The notes below the pieces were generated by a model. The model had not been told where the DNA came from. It did no database searches and saw nothing but the letters and a program-made list of their open reading frames with translations. Positions 20,131 to 33,800 of a stretch of DNA of 64,000 nucleotides are shown one piece after another (the stretch's first letter is position 1; each line of letters opens with the position of its first letter). The DNA comes from Cyclina sinensis. Lineage: Eukaryota; Mollusca; Bivalvia; Venerida; Veneridae. The translations under genes were made by a program, and so were the position numbers. The stretch covers positions 15,131,039 through 15,195,038 of the forward strand of contig JAAONU010000014.1 of assembly GCA_012932295.1 (NCBI GenBank), read 5' to 3'.

Positions 20131-23107
20131 AACGATCTAGATTACTGAAAATAAATATGTAAAAAGATAACAATATGGAAATAATGCGTTTGACGTTGTA
20201 TTTTTTCCTCTCTGGTTCGTGAAATTAGTAATAGTAATAATAATTATGATAATAATAATAATTTTATTTTTCGAAGATTACATGTTAAGACATTCAATGA
20301 AATTAAAAATCTTATTTACATCATGGCCAACTGAAATATAAACAAAATAATTACACAATCAAAAGAATACTTCAAGACTAAGTTTTTAAAATTATGAGTA
20401 ATTGAGAATGACGAAAGAAAGCAAACGTATGAAATACACATTTGTCCACTTTATTAACATGCTTCAAACCATTTTAGATTAATAAACATTACGTCTATCA
20501 TCCAACTAAGAACAAAATTTAAAAAAAAAATCTAGGAGAAAAACTTCAACAAAACGTCAGAATAGAAGAAAATATCAAGCACAATAGCGGAATCATTTTT
20601 TTTTTTTTATTAAATGAAAACCCTGAGCAGAATAGCAAAATAGCAGAACAGCTCCAACAGAATGTCAGAACAGCAGAAAAAACAGGACAATTAAATCATT
20701 CTGCTATTCTTCTGGAGTTGTTCTGCTATTCTGCTGTTCTACCACAAATTCCAACCGTTTGCCTATTTCTAAAGTACATAATCATTTAGCGAAATATCAG
20801 TACTGTTTTGTGATTCAGAGAAAAAAACGTATCAGTGAGGTCAAAAGGTCGGTTTTCAAATCTTGATTTTAATGTGAGCATAAGTCTGTTTAGATTGTCA
20901 AATTCGCTTTGGACAGTTTTAAAGAAGAGTAGCTGTGAGCTTGTAAATTATAAGTATTAAGATTTTGTATGTGAATAATGTGCGGACTTTAGGATGCCTC
21001 AGTAACCAGGCATATTAAATCTATTTTTTTTATTTATACTATAATTATTCCGTTTCGGATTATTTAATTTTCATTGTAGGTGTTCAGCTTGAAAATGGCA
21101 TTCACTCAAGGTGCCCGACGACATTCACTTTTATATTTCAGAAATGAGTTAAAATAACCATCTCATATAGATCTTTATCTTAATAACTCAGTAACAGTAC
21201 ACAGGCTTCAGGACGACTGTGTAATAAATAAACAAAAAATGTGTCTACCTGAAATACAAAAGTCGAGTGAACTAAGACTGTGCTACACGTTATTAAATTT
21301 CACATTTCAGATGTAAAGTAGATGGTAATACCCATTTAATCTTCCAGTCTACACACGAGTCGCGGTTCGTGTTTCAAGATTTCATCTACATGTACACCAG
21401 TTATACAATGGTAGGATACTACGTAATCGCGCACCTGTTTTATGCTCTCTCGCGGACCATCAACAAACCGTCGCTTGAAAGGTAAAATGGTCTTGAAGCG
21501 GAAGCTTCTAAAGCTACACAACAGATTGTCTAAGTACAATCAGATGACCGCCTCTTATCCATACATTCGCGTTGAAAAATAGTACCACGGTTGTATGAGT
21601 TTTCATTGAAATTTTGATAAAGTGCTTTGATATCGCACAAATATGTTGATTTTGAAAGCATGAGATATAATTTCATTTTTTTGGCGAATCAAACTGTAAA
21701 ACTAACAAGTTATTAATTTAGTATTCATCCCCAAACGTTTCATTCATAAAATTTACTACCCATTGCAATCGCAACTTCTCGACTATTTGCTAGTCTGCGA
21801 GGTATTTCGAATGCGTGTATCATTCATAAAATTTACAACGCATTGCAATCGCAACTTCTTGGCCATTTGGTAATTGGCGAGGTACTCCGAATCCGTAAAT
21901 AACGTGAATACAAAAATGTATCACGCTTTTGACTCTGCTGATAATACTTTTGTGTTGTTTTGTTGTCAAATCAATCAGAATAAGACGAATATTTTCCTCT
22001 AATAAATGTGCTTAAAATATTTTTACATCCTTACTTTTAGTTTGCATGCTGATTAAATTATCAATGTCAATATATTAATCTGTTTTCTCGAATCTTGACC
22101 AAAAAAAACAACCCTTGCTATATAATCAACTGTCCGTATTTATGGCGATACTTCACATGTTAAAGAACGAAATATATTGTATTTATGCCAATCACAGAAA
22201 GTATTTAAGGCTTCCATTAAACAAGCCATTCCTTGATTATACACAGCAGTTTCCCGAACCAAGTTAGTATGAACGAAAACAGTTAAACAGTACCTATATT
22301 CGGATACCGAAATTCGGATAACTGATAGAACGTCCAAAAATCGTAAATTCTGATATTTTTCAATGTGGCAAACCAAATACTCGAATATTGATTTCAGTAT
22401 CCGTTCCAATACCCACTTTTTCTTGTATATAATGTATTTAATAATGTATATATTTAATGCTTTTCTTTAAACACCTTCAGATGGTTATTGATGAGCACAG
22501 ATCTCGAAATGTCTTGGTCATAAAGAAAGTAAGGATTAAAACATTTCAATGAAAATTTTTGGGGTTTCTTTGTGACCATGTTTTGCCATAAATTAATTTC
22601 ATGCCACATTTTCTATACAGAAGATAAGATCCAGTCTGAAACTATTAATACCTTTAAAATGTTTTTTAAATTATCTGATGGAATAGGACTCTTTATGCAA
22701 GTTTACTTCATGTAAGGTAGTATGTATATGTCACATTATAAACTTGTCACAGGAGGTTATTCTACATAGTCATTACTAGGACACATCTGAATAGACTGAT
22801 ATCCAAAACACATCTAGTAAAACAGCATTGATTGTTTTGAATGGTCATGGAGTCAAGAAATTAGTTTCTGTTAACTTCTGTGTTGTCATTATAATTGCAT
22901 TTTAGGCCACAATATATATTTGCAGTATTATTTTTTTATACATTTCAGGTTATTTCACTTCTTAATTATTTGCTCACATGATTTTGTTACTTTTTTATGA
23001 ACAGTTTACTTACATAAAAAATATATTTGATTTCTGTGTTGCTCTTGACTATTAGCAGTTGTCAAGTATTTCAGTTTAATATTTATCACAGTGGTATTTC
23101 CCCTATT
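20131..23107. other. Gene-free stretch
   Basis: Contains an AAT-rich run (20228-20265), an AGAATAGCAG array (20560-20760), and two tandem units of about 84 bp at 21741-21903 (each with CATTCATAAAATTTAC and TTGCAATCGCAACTTCT). ORFs at 21336-21539 and 22140-22409 show no family. Confidence 0.5.
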
Positions 23108-23670
23108 TTTGGCTTATCTTTTCGAAGAAAAACTTGAGCTATTAAATGATCGCTAGGTCGTCTTCGTTGTCGCGCAAAAACTTTGAAGTAGCCCGTTACT
23201 AAAACACTTAAAGGTATCAACACAAAACTTGGACTACTTGCTTATAATGAAAAGGTGCAGTCGTAAGACAATGGGCATTCTTCTGAAATATTTTTTTTTT
23301 AGTTAAGAACCTTTTTTAACTTAGAATTTTTGTGAAAATTGGTTATTAAGTGTAATGATTTCAAATCTTGGAATATTGCTTATAATGACAGGGCACAGTT
23401 GCAAGACAAGGGGCATTACTCTGAAAGCTGTTTTTAGAGTTTTGCCCGATGTCAACTTGAATTTTTTTTTTTTGAAATTGGTAATTGATATAGAAAATTC
23501 TAAAAACTATCAAAAATATTGTACTCATTCATGGCATACTTGCTACTCAGGACAACATACTTGCTACTGGGGACAAGGCACATCTGTACCACAAGAGACA
23601 TTACTAAGTGATCAGTGCTTCTACAGTTATGCCCCTTTTTCAAATGGAAAATAATTAAACTTTTGTATAA
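23108..23670 (+). mobile_element. Possible decayed AGCT-type element
   Basis: TCTTTTCGAAGAAAAACTTGAGCTATT resembles the start of the nested element at 12796. It is followed by CGTCTTCGTTGTCGCGC and two loose repeats around AAACTTGGA-TACTTGCTTATAATGA. No clear 3' end. Confidence 0.35.
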
Positions 23671-25719
23671 ATACTAATAACTTGAACATTCACAATCACA
23701 AAGTTATTCATCTTAAGTGAAGTGCATAACAGCATTTTTTGAATAACACTGTTGAAATTAATTTTATTGTGTCGTTGCCCTGAACATACGAGCATTGGCA
23801 CCGCATACGATGCCCTTATTAGAGTCTTAAATGACCATGGTGTCTCCCGTCACATCTGTACGTCACAACTCAGAAAATACTTGAGGGATTTAATTTATAC
23901 TTATACAATGGTCACACTTTAGTGACAAGGAAGTCTGAACAATGACGCTACCTTGGTTTATGTTTGGATTATCTCCATTACTTTTATGTTGAAATTATGC
24001 TTTTCTATAGCATATCTAAAAAGCAATTGAAGGAATTAATATGATTCTTATCACATGGGTGCAGTAACAAAGAACAATCTTCACACATTTTAACTTTCGC
24101 TTCTGACAGTACTCTATGTGCTTTGATTTAAGCATGTGATCACATCTGTAAAAGGTAAAATATGTTACAAATGTGTTTGTACCAAATGGAGGTTGACATT
24201 AAGGCAAATATGTAACAGGTTGAGTTCTTGACTGACGATGTTCAGTAAGTTAATAGTAACAGGAACATCATGTGGGACAAATGTGATTGTTTGTCGCATC
24301 AAAAATCGAACACAATTATCACACAAAAAATGTAACATATGTGTTCGATTTCCATTACACATTTGTGACAGGTGTTTGATCTAACATAGCTATATACGAA
24401 TGCCGGCATGCATTAAGTGATCTTTATAACGGCAACAATTTCAAACTTTTCGGAAAAGGAGTTAGGCTTTCAAATGCCCGGTAATGTGTAGAAGCCAACT
24501 TGAATAATAAAGTACAGCCGCAGTAAATAGTTTGGCAAATAATAAGTAAAACTGAAAATTCAGTTTAAAGCAAAATAATCAAGAACGTTATGCCTTTAGT
24601 TCAACTGATTTATCTTCGAATCCAAACAAGCTGATAAAGCTCATTACTCGTTTCTGGTCAAGTGAAAACTGTTCAATCCGCTTTATAAGATTCATAAATT
24701 ATTTTCTGTCCGTTTATTCCGTTACATTGCGTTTCATTATTGTTTTATTTATAATCTTTAAAGGAGAGCTTTTTTTTCAAATTTATGTGAAGAAAAGGCG
24801 ATACACTTTCCAAAAGAGGAAGTACATTTGTAATTTAACAAAGACACTGTTTTTTATGATCTTTCAATTTTTGGCACATGCAGAAATGCCTACAGTTAGA
24901 GATTCTATTTTTCACAAGGTTATATATGCCCTTGCTTGTTCAAATGTGTAGACAGTTCATTAACTTCATAATTTTGATTCTCAGTAGTAATAAGATATCA
25001 TACTGTATTTACTAACGAACGAATGAATAAACGAACGAACTACAAGTGTTTACAAGAGGTTTTTTTTCCTTTTGAGAGGAGGGTATCAAGATGACATCTG
25101 GGAAAGTTTGTTGGAATTAATATGTTCATAAAATAAATTATTTTACTTTTCTCCCAAGAAGGAAACACTTTCAAATTCAAAATCAGGCCACAGAGTCTCG
25201 CAAAGTTACTTAAAAATATCTCAAAAGTGATGGTCAAGTGGTAACGTAATGGAAATTATAAATAAAGGATTCTATTAAATAATTGAAATTAACTTATAAA
25301 AAAGGTAAGGCTCCTACTTATATGGAACCAACGGATAACCTCTCTATTATCTAAAACCTCTTAACAGATGTATATTCATGTTGCTTCGCAAAAAGTCAAA
25401 ATATATATGTATAAATATATATATTCATTATGTAACTGTTGTATGCATATATGTATATGTGATTTTGTGGAATAAAAAAAAAGAAAAAAAAAGTTAGGTT
25501 TCCCGTTCCTTCACAAACACTTCAAATTGTTTTTTCAAAAGAGATGTAAAAGCTAGGTCCTATTTTATCTGGATGTTAACAACAACAACAGCAATGGTTT
25601 ATTAGCAATTTCAACATGTATATATGTATTTGGCTAATGAGCAGGAAACAATATAATCACAAATAGGCTGAATTTTCTTAAAAAATATTTAACTTAACAT
25701 ACGGTGGACCGTTTACAAA
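23671..25719. other. Gene-free stretch, nothing recognised
   Basis: AT-rich. Small ORFs (24165-24362, 24727-24951, 25040-25237) have no recognisable features. Confidence 0.45.
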
Positions 25720-26980
25720 GACTTCTACAGTACGGTACAAATTGTCTATATAATATTGTTTCCAATTTTAAATGCCTCTTTTAAAAAGTTTAGACATTCT
25801 TTGTATATTTGTTCTCCACTCTTGTTGAAAATGGTCTCTTATTCTACATGTAGTTTCATTGAAATTGTCCCATATGGTGTCGTAACCAAGTCTGTCAATT
25901 TACAACACAAGTCTTTTTGGTATTACCGGGAATAAGTTTGGTACATTAATGATTCCGGATTTTTATTCAATTAAAGTTAATAGTTTAGATTTTCTCTAAC
26001 AATAAAACAGATACAGGGTATCTACCTACTTCGTCAAAAATAGCCATATTTTAGGTTGTGCTTTTTTCAAGTTTTTTTTTTTTTTCTTTAAAATTTAATT
26101 TGAACTATCTAGAAATCAGTATCATATAAACCTAAAAACTTCTGCACAATAAAGTAAAATTGGTTCTACCATTCTTTCGAATAAAAGAAGTTTTGTTTTA
26201 GATTCAAACCTATTTATAACGAAAACAGAGTATAAACTATTAACTGCATTTAAGGCTTGCCCGGACAGAGCTTTTTATGCATCTGATATAAAGCCATTGT
26301 ATTTGAATTAAACACCTAAGTAGTAGAATGTATTAACAATTTCTAAAGGCTCATTATTAATAGACCGTATATAACTTACTGTCATTTTCTAAAAACACAT
26401 GTATTGATCTTGTTAATGTTCATTTTCAGAGTACACATATAAACTATACAATTTTGCCTTGCTTCGTTGGTAGAAAATACCACCATAAGATCTGCAAATA
26501 ACAGCATAAAATGTTCAGGTAATTATAATCACATTCAGACGGAGAGTCAAAATCAAGTTTCATAGTTATGTCATTCACGAAAAGAATAAAAAGAATAAAA
26601 AAGGATCGGCGACAGAGGATCTCCTTGTTTCAATCCAAATCGCAAATTACGGTATCAAATGCCTTTTTTCGTAGTCTATATGGCGTGGTATAGAGATCTA
26701 TTATTGGATTAAGTTTCTTGATTATACAGTTAAGTATAAAAACACAAACAAATTGCATGTCATTGAATATACCCATAGTTTCACGCCATTTATCCAGTCT
26801 TTCTTAGTATTTCTCAGGCGTAAAGGAAATACTACTGTCACAGTATTGACTAGCAAAATACCCCCATAATCGTTAGGATAATATTTATCACTTTTTTAGG
26901 TATCGGGACGATTATACTTTTTGTCCAACTTATGGGATAATTACTGAAGTTAACAAGTCGTAGTTTCTCTACAATATGAT
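25720..26980 (-). pseudogene. Antisense LINE reverse-transcriptase relic
   Basis: On the minus strand, in order: ISWTKSIIVPIPKK (about 26900-26960), a KAFDTV block split by a frameshift near 26670, GLKQGDPLSPILF (about 26595-26640), LFADLMVVFS (near 26460-26495), MNINKINTCVFRK (about 26385-26420), NNEPLEIVNTFYYLGV, and a C-terminal IWDNFNE block near 25850. These are the conserved reverse-transcriptase blocks of non-LTR elements. Several frameshifts and stops are present, and the catalytic FADD is FADL, so it is dead. A SINE 3' end sits against its 5' side. Confidence 0.85.
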
Positions 26981-26981
26981 T

Positions 26982-27090
26982 ATTTCTGTGTCTTGCACTA
27001 TCCTTAAAACCTACTACATGTGTATAACTAAACTTTTCCGGTGCGTCGATCATATGTGCAACTGACGCAGACGATAAACCAAGTAAACTT
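26982..27090 (+). mobile_element. Truncated SINE 3' end
   Basis: TTCTGTGTCTTGCACTATCC, then a GCGTCGATCATATGTGCAAC stretch and GACGATAAACC match the 3' half of the SINEs at 15887 and 16468. Confidence 0.6.
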
Positions 27091-27657
27091 GATAATTTAA
27101 GTTTATCGTTGGATTAAGTGTATTTTAAATTGTGCTCGGGAAATATAGATTTCCACATGAGTTGTTTACCGACAATATAAAATAAATAACTTTCTTTCAC
27201 CTTCGTTTTACTGAGGATACAACGTAAAAAAATTCGTAAGGTACCTCTTTATATTGAATACGTTAGCTATTGATATAAATATGTTGATTTTAAGTTTTTG
27301 GAAAATAGCGTCTTTTTTCTATATTTTGTTCATTCCACGTAAAAAAAGAGAAACAAGTGGTATCAGCTGCATCTATTATTATCTTTCTTAAATGGAATCT
27401 TGAAATAAAGGTAGTATAGAGATATAAATATTTTTTGTAACAGTTTTACGAGAAAGGGGTTTGTTAGTAAAATGTAGCTATGCGAAAAACTCCTCTAAGT
27501 CAGTGGATCAGAGGACTCCCTCTGTAGAGTCTGTAAAGATACTACTAGATAAGATACCATCATGTTTATGTACACTTGTGAAAGAGAAATGCTTGTAAAT
27601 GAATTTAGTTCCTTGTTCTCACCGTTCTATATTTGTTAAAAGATATTCAAATTTTAG

Positions 27658-27827
27658 AGTGTCCCCCTGAACTTCAACTTATTGCAGCGAATATTGTAGA
27701 TACGTACAGAAGGATGCCAAGACAACACTGGGGAAGAAGGATAGAATTTTTCTTACCTCCGTCGGTCTTTCCGTCGGCGTCGGCGATCTATGGAGATTTC
27801 CATACCTTGTTATGAAAAATGGCGGAG
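27658..27827 (+). CDS. SLC6 exon: N-terminus and TM1
   Basis: Follows TTTTAG and ends G/gtttgt (phase 1). Encodes ECPPELQLIAANIVDTY..., RQHWGRRIEFF, then, one frame over, SVGLSVGVGDLWRFPY and VMKNGG. The frame change maps to a run of five T (27747-27751) where six would keep the frame. GDLWRFPY has Asp where the family has Asn (Na1-site residue, LeuT N27). Confidence 0.85.
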
Positions 27828-30800
27828 GTTTGTTCACTGTTACAGCTTGCTGTTAAAAAATAACTCAAATGTGATAACAAATTCCAAGATTGTACCAGTC
27901 TCGTTCTATTTCGCTCATTTTAAAGCGACTGACTCACAGATGGGTCGACGATGCAAAAGAAGAAAATGTTTATATATCTAGAAATTCTAGCTGTAATTGT
28001 GAAAAACTTGTCTAAACTAAGTTACAGACTCATATTTTGTTACAGAAACACATCACAATGTAGTTTTACACACTGTTAAACTGTTTTCGGTAGTAAGTTT
28101 ACCCCGTTAGTGACGGGGTAGATACTTTATTTATATTATTGATTTTGACATCTTTTATTATTTTCGCGCTGTGGCTCAGTGGTTTAAATGGTCGACCGAA
28201 AGAGCATGGGTTCGAATGCTGGTAAAAAAATCAGTTTTCAGGGTGTATAGAAGCATAATATTAAGTTGTTTTTTTCCATAGTATATTAACTTCTCTTTTT
28301 AAAAAAATCAGGTAAATTCTGTGTCAGACGCTTTAAAATGAAAGTATATCTACAAAATGCATACAACTACAAAACTATGGTTAAAATTCTCAAAGTTATA
28401 AACCCCTTTTTAACACGATCTAAAAATTACAAAACATTTAAAAACTTGTAGTTACTTCAACCTGTGATGCAGACGTGTTTCATCGCATATAATAACTTAA
28501 TTCAAATTAAATCCACTGGGAAATTCGTATTAACTTTTCTAATCCAGTACAGATAAATGCACAAAACTGAAGATTTGACATTAATTACTAATATCATTCT
28601 TTTTGCTATCATAAACTTCTACATGTATGTATTTGGTACTCTTCCTTTGTCTTTATCATACAACATGTCTTTATAATCTGTAAAGATTTTATTTCATCAA
28701 TGCTAATTAATTAATTCGCAGGTGCTTTTCTTATCCCAGTTATTGTAACCAACATCTTTGGAGCCATGCCTGTCGTTTATTTGGAGATGATTATGGGTCA
28801 GTACTCACAATCAGGGGCTATTCCAGCCTGGAACGTCTGCCCTCTGTTAAAAGGTAAGCACTTACAGTTAAAATGACAGCAACGAAATCAGGATATTCAC
28901 AAGTGCTGTGTCTATATCTAAACTATACCGGCTGATACTTTTAAATATCATGTATACATTCTCCTTTTTTATCTAGTTGACTTTGCACTTATTTAACTTC
29001 AACAAAATGAGGTAGAAAAATGTAAATCCTATTCATGTTAGGATGCTGTTGAGATAATAACGTATAAAAAGGGATCAATAATTTGAGAGAGAAAAAAAAA
29101 CACACAAACTTACATCGAGTGGCATTGTTATTAATGATTCCTTCTTATACCCAAATAGTGCGAGTAGTCATGGTAAAGTTGATTTTGTGTTCAATGAGCA
29201 AGTACAAAAGGACTTTAGAAGTGCTCGAATATTTACCAAATGACCAGAAAAGTAAGCTGACTTTAGAAAGAACTTATAAAAAGGTTATTTACAGGATCTG
29301 GCTATGGTGCAGTCATTGCTTCCTTCATCTGTGCGATATACAGCGCAGTCATTATTGGCTGGCTGTTGTTCTACTTGATTCATTCTTTCTTCCCGACTCT
29401 GCCCTGGACAACATGCAACAATGCATGGAACATTGAAGAAACGTGTATAGAAATTCAGCCGCCATCATCAAAACCGGAACCGGAATTGGTTTCTTGACGA
29501 CAACGACAATATTTCCAACAACATTTCTTACCGAAATAGTCTCAAACTTGACAGAGTCAAATTATAGCCACCCAGTAGCAAAAGAAACGTCAGCTGAACA
29601 GTTTTGCAAGTAAGTTTGACTACTATCATATTTCTGTTTTTAATTTTTTTAACACTTGTAAAACCGTATAAAAATGTACTCATTGCTTTTCACAATTTCA
29701 CACGGGATATAGTAAACAAAACATATCAGTCGATCGCTTTTTAAATCATCTGTATCATATACAAATGCAATTTTACAGCACAACTTCTATTATCGATATC
29801 CGATAGAACAAATCCTTCCTTAAAAAGTAAAATTCCTTAATAAAAATTACCTCCACAGCTCTTGTAACTTGACTTCTCACTGCCTTTTGCTTTAAGGTTG
29901 TGCTATTTTTACTTAATGAATATTTTACTTTTGAAGAAACAAGGCCATGAATCTTTCTGAAGGCTTACAGGATATTGGGTCCATCAACTGGGCAATGTTT
30001 GGATGTCTTTTCGCCATAGAGATCGTTTGTTTCTTATGCATATTTAAAGGCGTCAAACTTACTGGAAAGGTTATTTTGCTTTTTAGCCCTTTATATTACT
30101 TGACTGTTAGAAGCAAGTGAAATTTTGTCTCATAGGTGTACCTCTTTGCTGGTTTAATTACTATGTATTTATTTCTATAATCTAATACAAATTTATTTGA
30201 AAGTTGGTTAACTTAAACAGTTTATTGGAGAGTTAGACAGGAAATTGTTTGAGTAAGAGAGCAGCTGTCATGAACAATTTCTGCTGTACTGCGGAAGAAG
30301 TAAAATTGCCTATTTAAAGCGGTAATCTGGCGCTAAATTGAACTTAGGCGGCATAATTTGCACATTATTACTTTTACATTGATGGCGTCTTCATTGTCTT
30401 ACAATATACCCAAACTTAAGCAACATATCCATGTAATTCGAGAAATAACAGAAATTACAAGTCAAAAAACCTTCTGTAATATGTTTAGAACACAACTTTA
30501 GGCAAGGAAGAGTGCATGTCCTATTTTCGAACTTACATATTTTTTCCAGGTTGTGTATTTTACCGTTCTCGGTCCATTCGTTTTGTTGGCAGTCTTCATT
30601 GTGCGAGGAGCAACACTACCTGGGGCGATTGTTGGCATCCGATATTACATTACACCGGACCTTGAAAAACTTAAAGATCCGAGGGTAATCTTGTACAGCG
30701 TTTCCTCGTAGTGATACTTGCAAAAGAGAAACAACAACACAACAACAACAAAACAGACCTATACCGACTCTAGTTTAACTGTCTTTGTTTTGATGTCACC

Positions 30801-33800
30801 GTTAATTGTCATTGTCAGGCTTGCATGATCAGTCACAGTAAAACACTTTAATAACGAATTTCCTCTTGAGAAAATGCATGAAGGCTATAAAACATGGTCT
30901 TTATTTGATTGTTATATGAAATTTAAGAATATACATTCTTCCTTACAAGCAAGATTTTAAAGACCGTATGGAAATTACAAATTAAAATAATAGCTGCAAG
31001 CAACACGTTTGTAAGATATTGGTCTAATATAGTACGTTTGCTTTCCTTCTTCTTATTCTTAACATATAACAATCAAATAAAGACCATTATTAAAGTGTTT
31101 TACTGTGACTGATCAAAGACCGACAATGACAATTAACGGTGACTTATCAAAACAAAGACAGTATGTCACCCCCATCATGTCCATTTTGTGGGATTTCAGA
31201 TTTGTTCAAATAATTGAAATTATGGTTTCAACTTTCGAAAAGGAAAACGGTGCTTTCAATATCATTTTTGATTAACACATATTATATGTGGTTTATACAA
31301 CTCAAGCTTCCACTTTGAACAGTTCAGGGTCTTTTTTCACAGCCTTTCATGTGGTAAATACTTCATGTTAATGAGATGGTCAAGTCAGGAATAAAACATA
31401 CAAAATAATAATAATAATAATACAACAAAATGATGATTATTCTGCAACACAATTCACGCAATATAAGGCAGTATGTCACCTTGAAATGTCCTAAAGTTAT
31501 ACAAACTTATACGGAACCTAAGCATCATAGCGATGTTTAGCATTCCTTTAATGGCGGACCGTCACGTGACGAAAATGTAACGATTCGCCACAATAACGAT
31601 TCGCCACTAACGATTCGCCACAGGTTCATATAACGATTCACCACAGAGTTATAACGACTCGTCACAAAGAAATAACGATTCACCACAAAGAAATAAAACA
31701 AACTATTTTTTAACTTATGTTTTTCATTTATATTTGTTTGGTAATTTGATGAAAATAGATATTTAAAAAGAGAAAATTTTGGTTTGTAATAGCTTCATTA
31801 TTATGAAATCTCACATATTTATCTCATTATTGATACGGAAAATATGAATACCAAAAATATCACATTTATCCGAATGATCAATCAGTTCGGTGACAAATCA
31901 ATCAAAGTTGTGTTTTTAATCATTGTACATTATAGTTTTAAAGTGATAATCGTATTCCTTATTATTACTATGTTAAAAAGTACCTTTACTCACATGTAAA
32001 TTAAGGCCCTGCTTGACTGAAAGTATAAATATACAAATATTCAAATATACCTTGCACACAGTTTGTTATATAATTAGGAATAATGAAAGGAGCGTTCAAT
32101 ATGTTTCTTACTGGCGAAGTAAATGTATTTAGAAAGTGCAGGGACTATTTTCTTTAATTTTGTCGGAATCAAAATATTCAATTTAAATAGTGTCGGCCAA
32201 TGACAAAAAATGTTCATTAAATGTAAGAGTTGTTTTAAAAAGGCGTGAACAAAATCACAAAAAAAAGACTCAAGTTATAAGACTTAATTATATATATTAT
32301 ACAAATTATCAAAGGTTTTCATACTAATTAATGTACAAATCAATTTTTAAATCAAAATAGGTCGTTGGTTTTTGTTTTGATGATGATACTGCTTTCATTT
32401 GAAGAAATAAGTGAAGTTAATCAAATTACATTGTCATTTATATAGGTGTTGATTGGTACTGTAGTTTATCTTTATTACTCGTGAAATGTCACAGTACGAC
32501 TACTAGGGTGCTTAATCCTTGACGTAAGATCATATTTCTTTTTGAAAGACCCCGAGCTAATTAAATAATCATGTTTTTAATATAGGTGTTGATTGGTCAT
32601 TGTATATCTGTGTACATATGTCATCCATCGGTGAGATTAAGGGGTAAAAACATAACAAATTTATGGACATGGACTTTTTTCTGCACTAAAAAAATGAGAG
32701 TTTTATAAAAGGCGGCTTAAAATTTTCATGTTATGATCGCGTACATTAAGAATTAAAAAGCAATTAATTTATTTAGCATAAATATAAATACAATTGGAAA
32801 AATTGTGAAAAAGTAAATTGCACACACACACACACGCGCACACACACACACACACACACACATCTACAAATTCATCAATTTGTAATAATTTTTGAAAACT
32901 GATTAATCGTTATATTATTTTGTGGCGAGTCGTTAATAGATTAAAATGTGTAGACCTTACACTTTTTGGAAACTGTGGCGAATCGTTATTACTTTGTGGC
33001 GAATCGTTAACTGACTTGTGGTGAATCGTGAATTCCTGTGGTGAATCGTTATTGTGGCGAATCGTTATTGTGGCGAATCGTTACATATTCCACCAATCGT
33101 AACAACTCGGCCTTTTCCGACAACTTCGTAAAAATACCTCGTATGTAAGTGTATGAATACACCAAATGTTAATTCGCCTCGGCTTTAATAAACTTATAAA
33201 CAAACATGGCAGAATTCAAGCAGTGTTTGTCTTATGGATTAGAAAAAAAATGAAAATAAATTTTAATTTAGAGCATGAACAGGTAGATGCTTTAAGAAAT
33301 GTCTCCAATAAAGCAGACACCATTTGTGTTATAAAATAGTCCATTATAACGGCTACCATATTATTTCCGAGGTGACTTACTGAAGTCGCCCGAGGTGTTC
33401 CGAATGATATTCCACGTGACCTCCCTAATGGCGGCGGTCAATTTATCAATTATGCAACGGTCTATTAAGGGGACAGGGGACATAAAAATGAGCAATTTCT
33501 AAAGTCCGAGTTGCCGTGAATACCATTCCTATTATTTCGAAACATTCTACACAAGCAACAAATCTGTCACTTATTCAAGCATATATAACATACATTTAAT
33601 AAAATAACAGTTTCCATTCATTGTTCCTGATAATAAAATCTGATAGCAATATATATTTTCCCCCACCCACCCAAAATCACAGTGGAAAAAGCTGAATATG
33701 GCCAAACTTCATGAAGATGTACAACATTCAAAATAGCCCCAATTGTTTTAATGTTAATATTTATCTGCAGTACAGTTATTGAAAACTTCAAAAATGCCCA

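Noticed and set aside
29083..29436. 117-codon ORF across the SLC6 TM3 exon
   Set aside because: Runs through the intron and reads the exon in the wrong frame.
29489..29556. 68-base microintron restoring the TM3 exon frame
   Set aside because: Kept only as an alternative: donor GTTTCT is weak, and the NLT/NYS glycosylation pattern favours a one-base A-run error.
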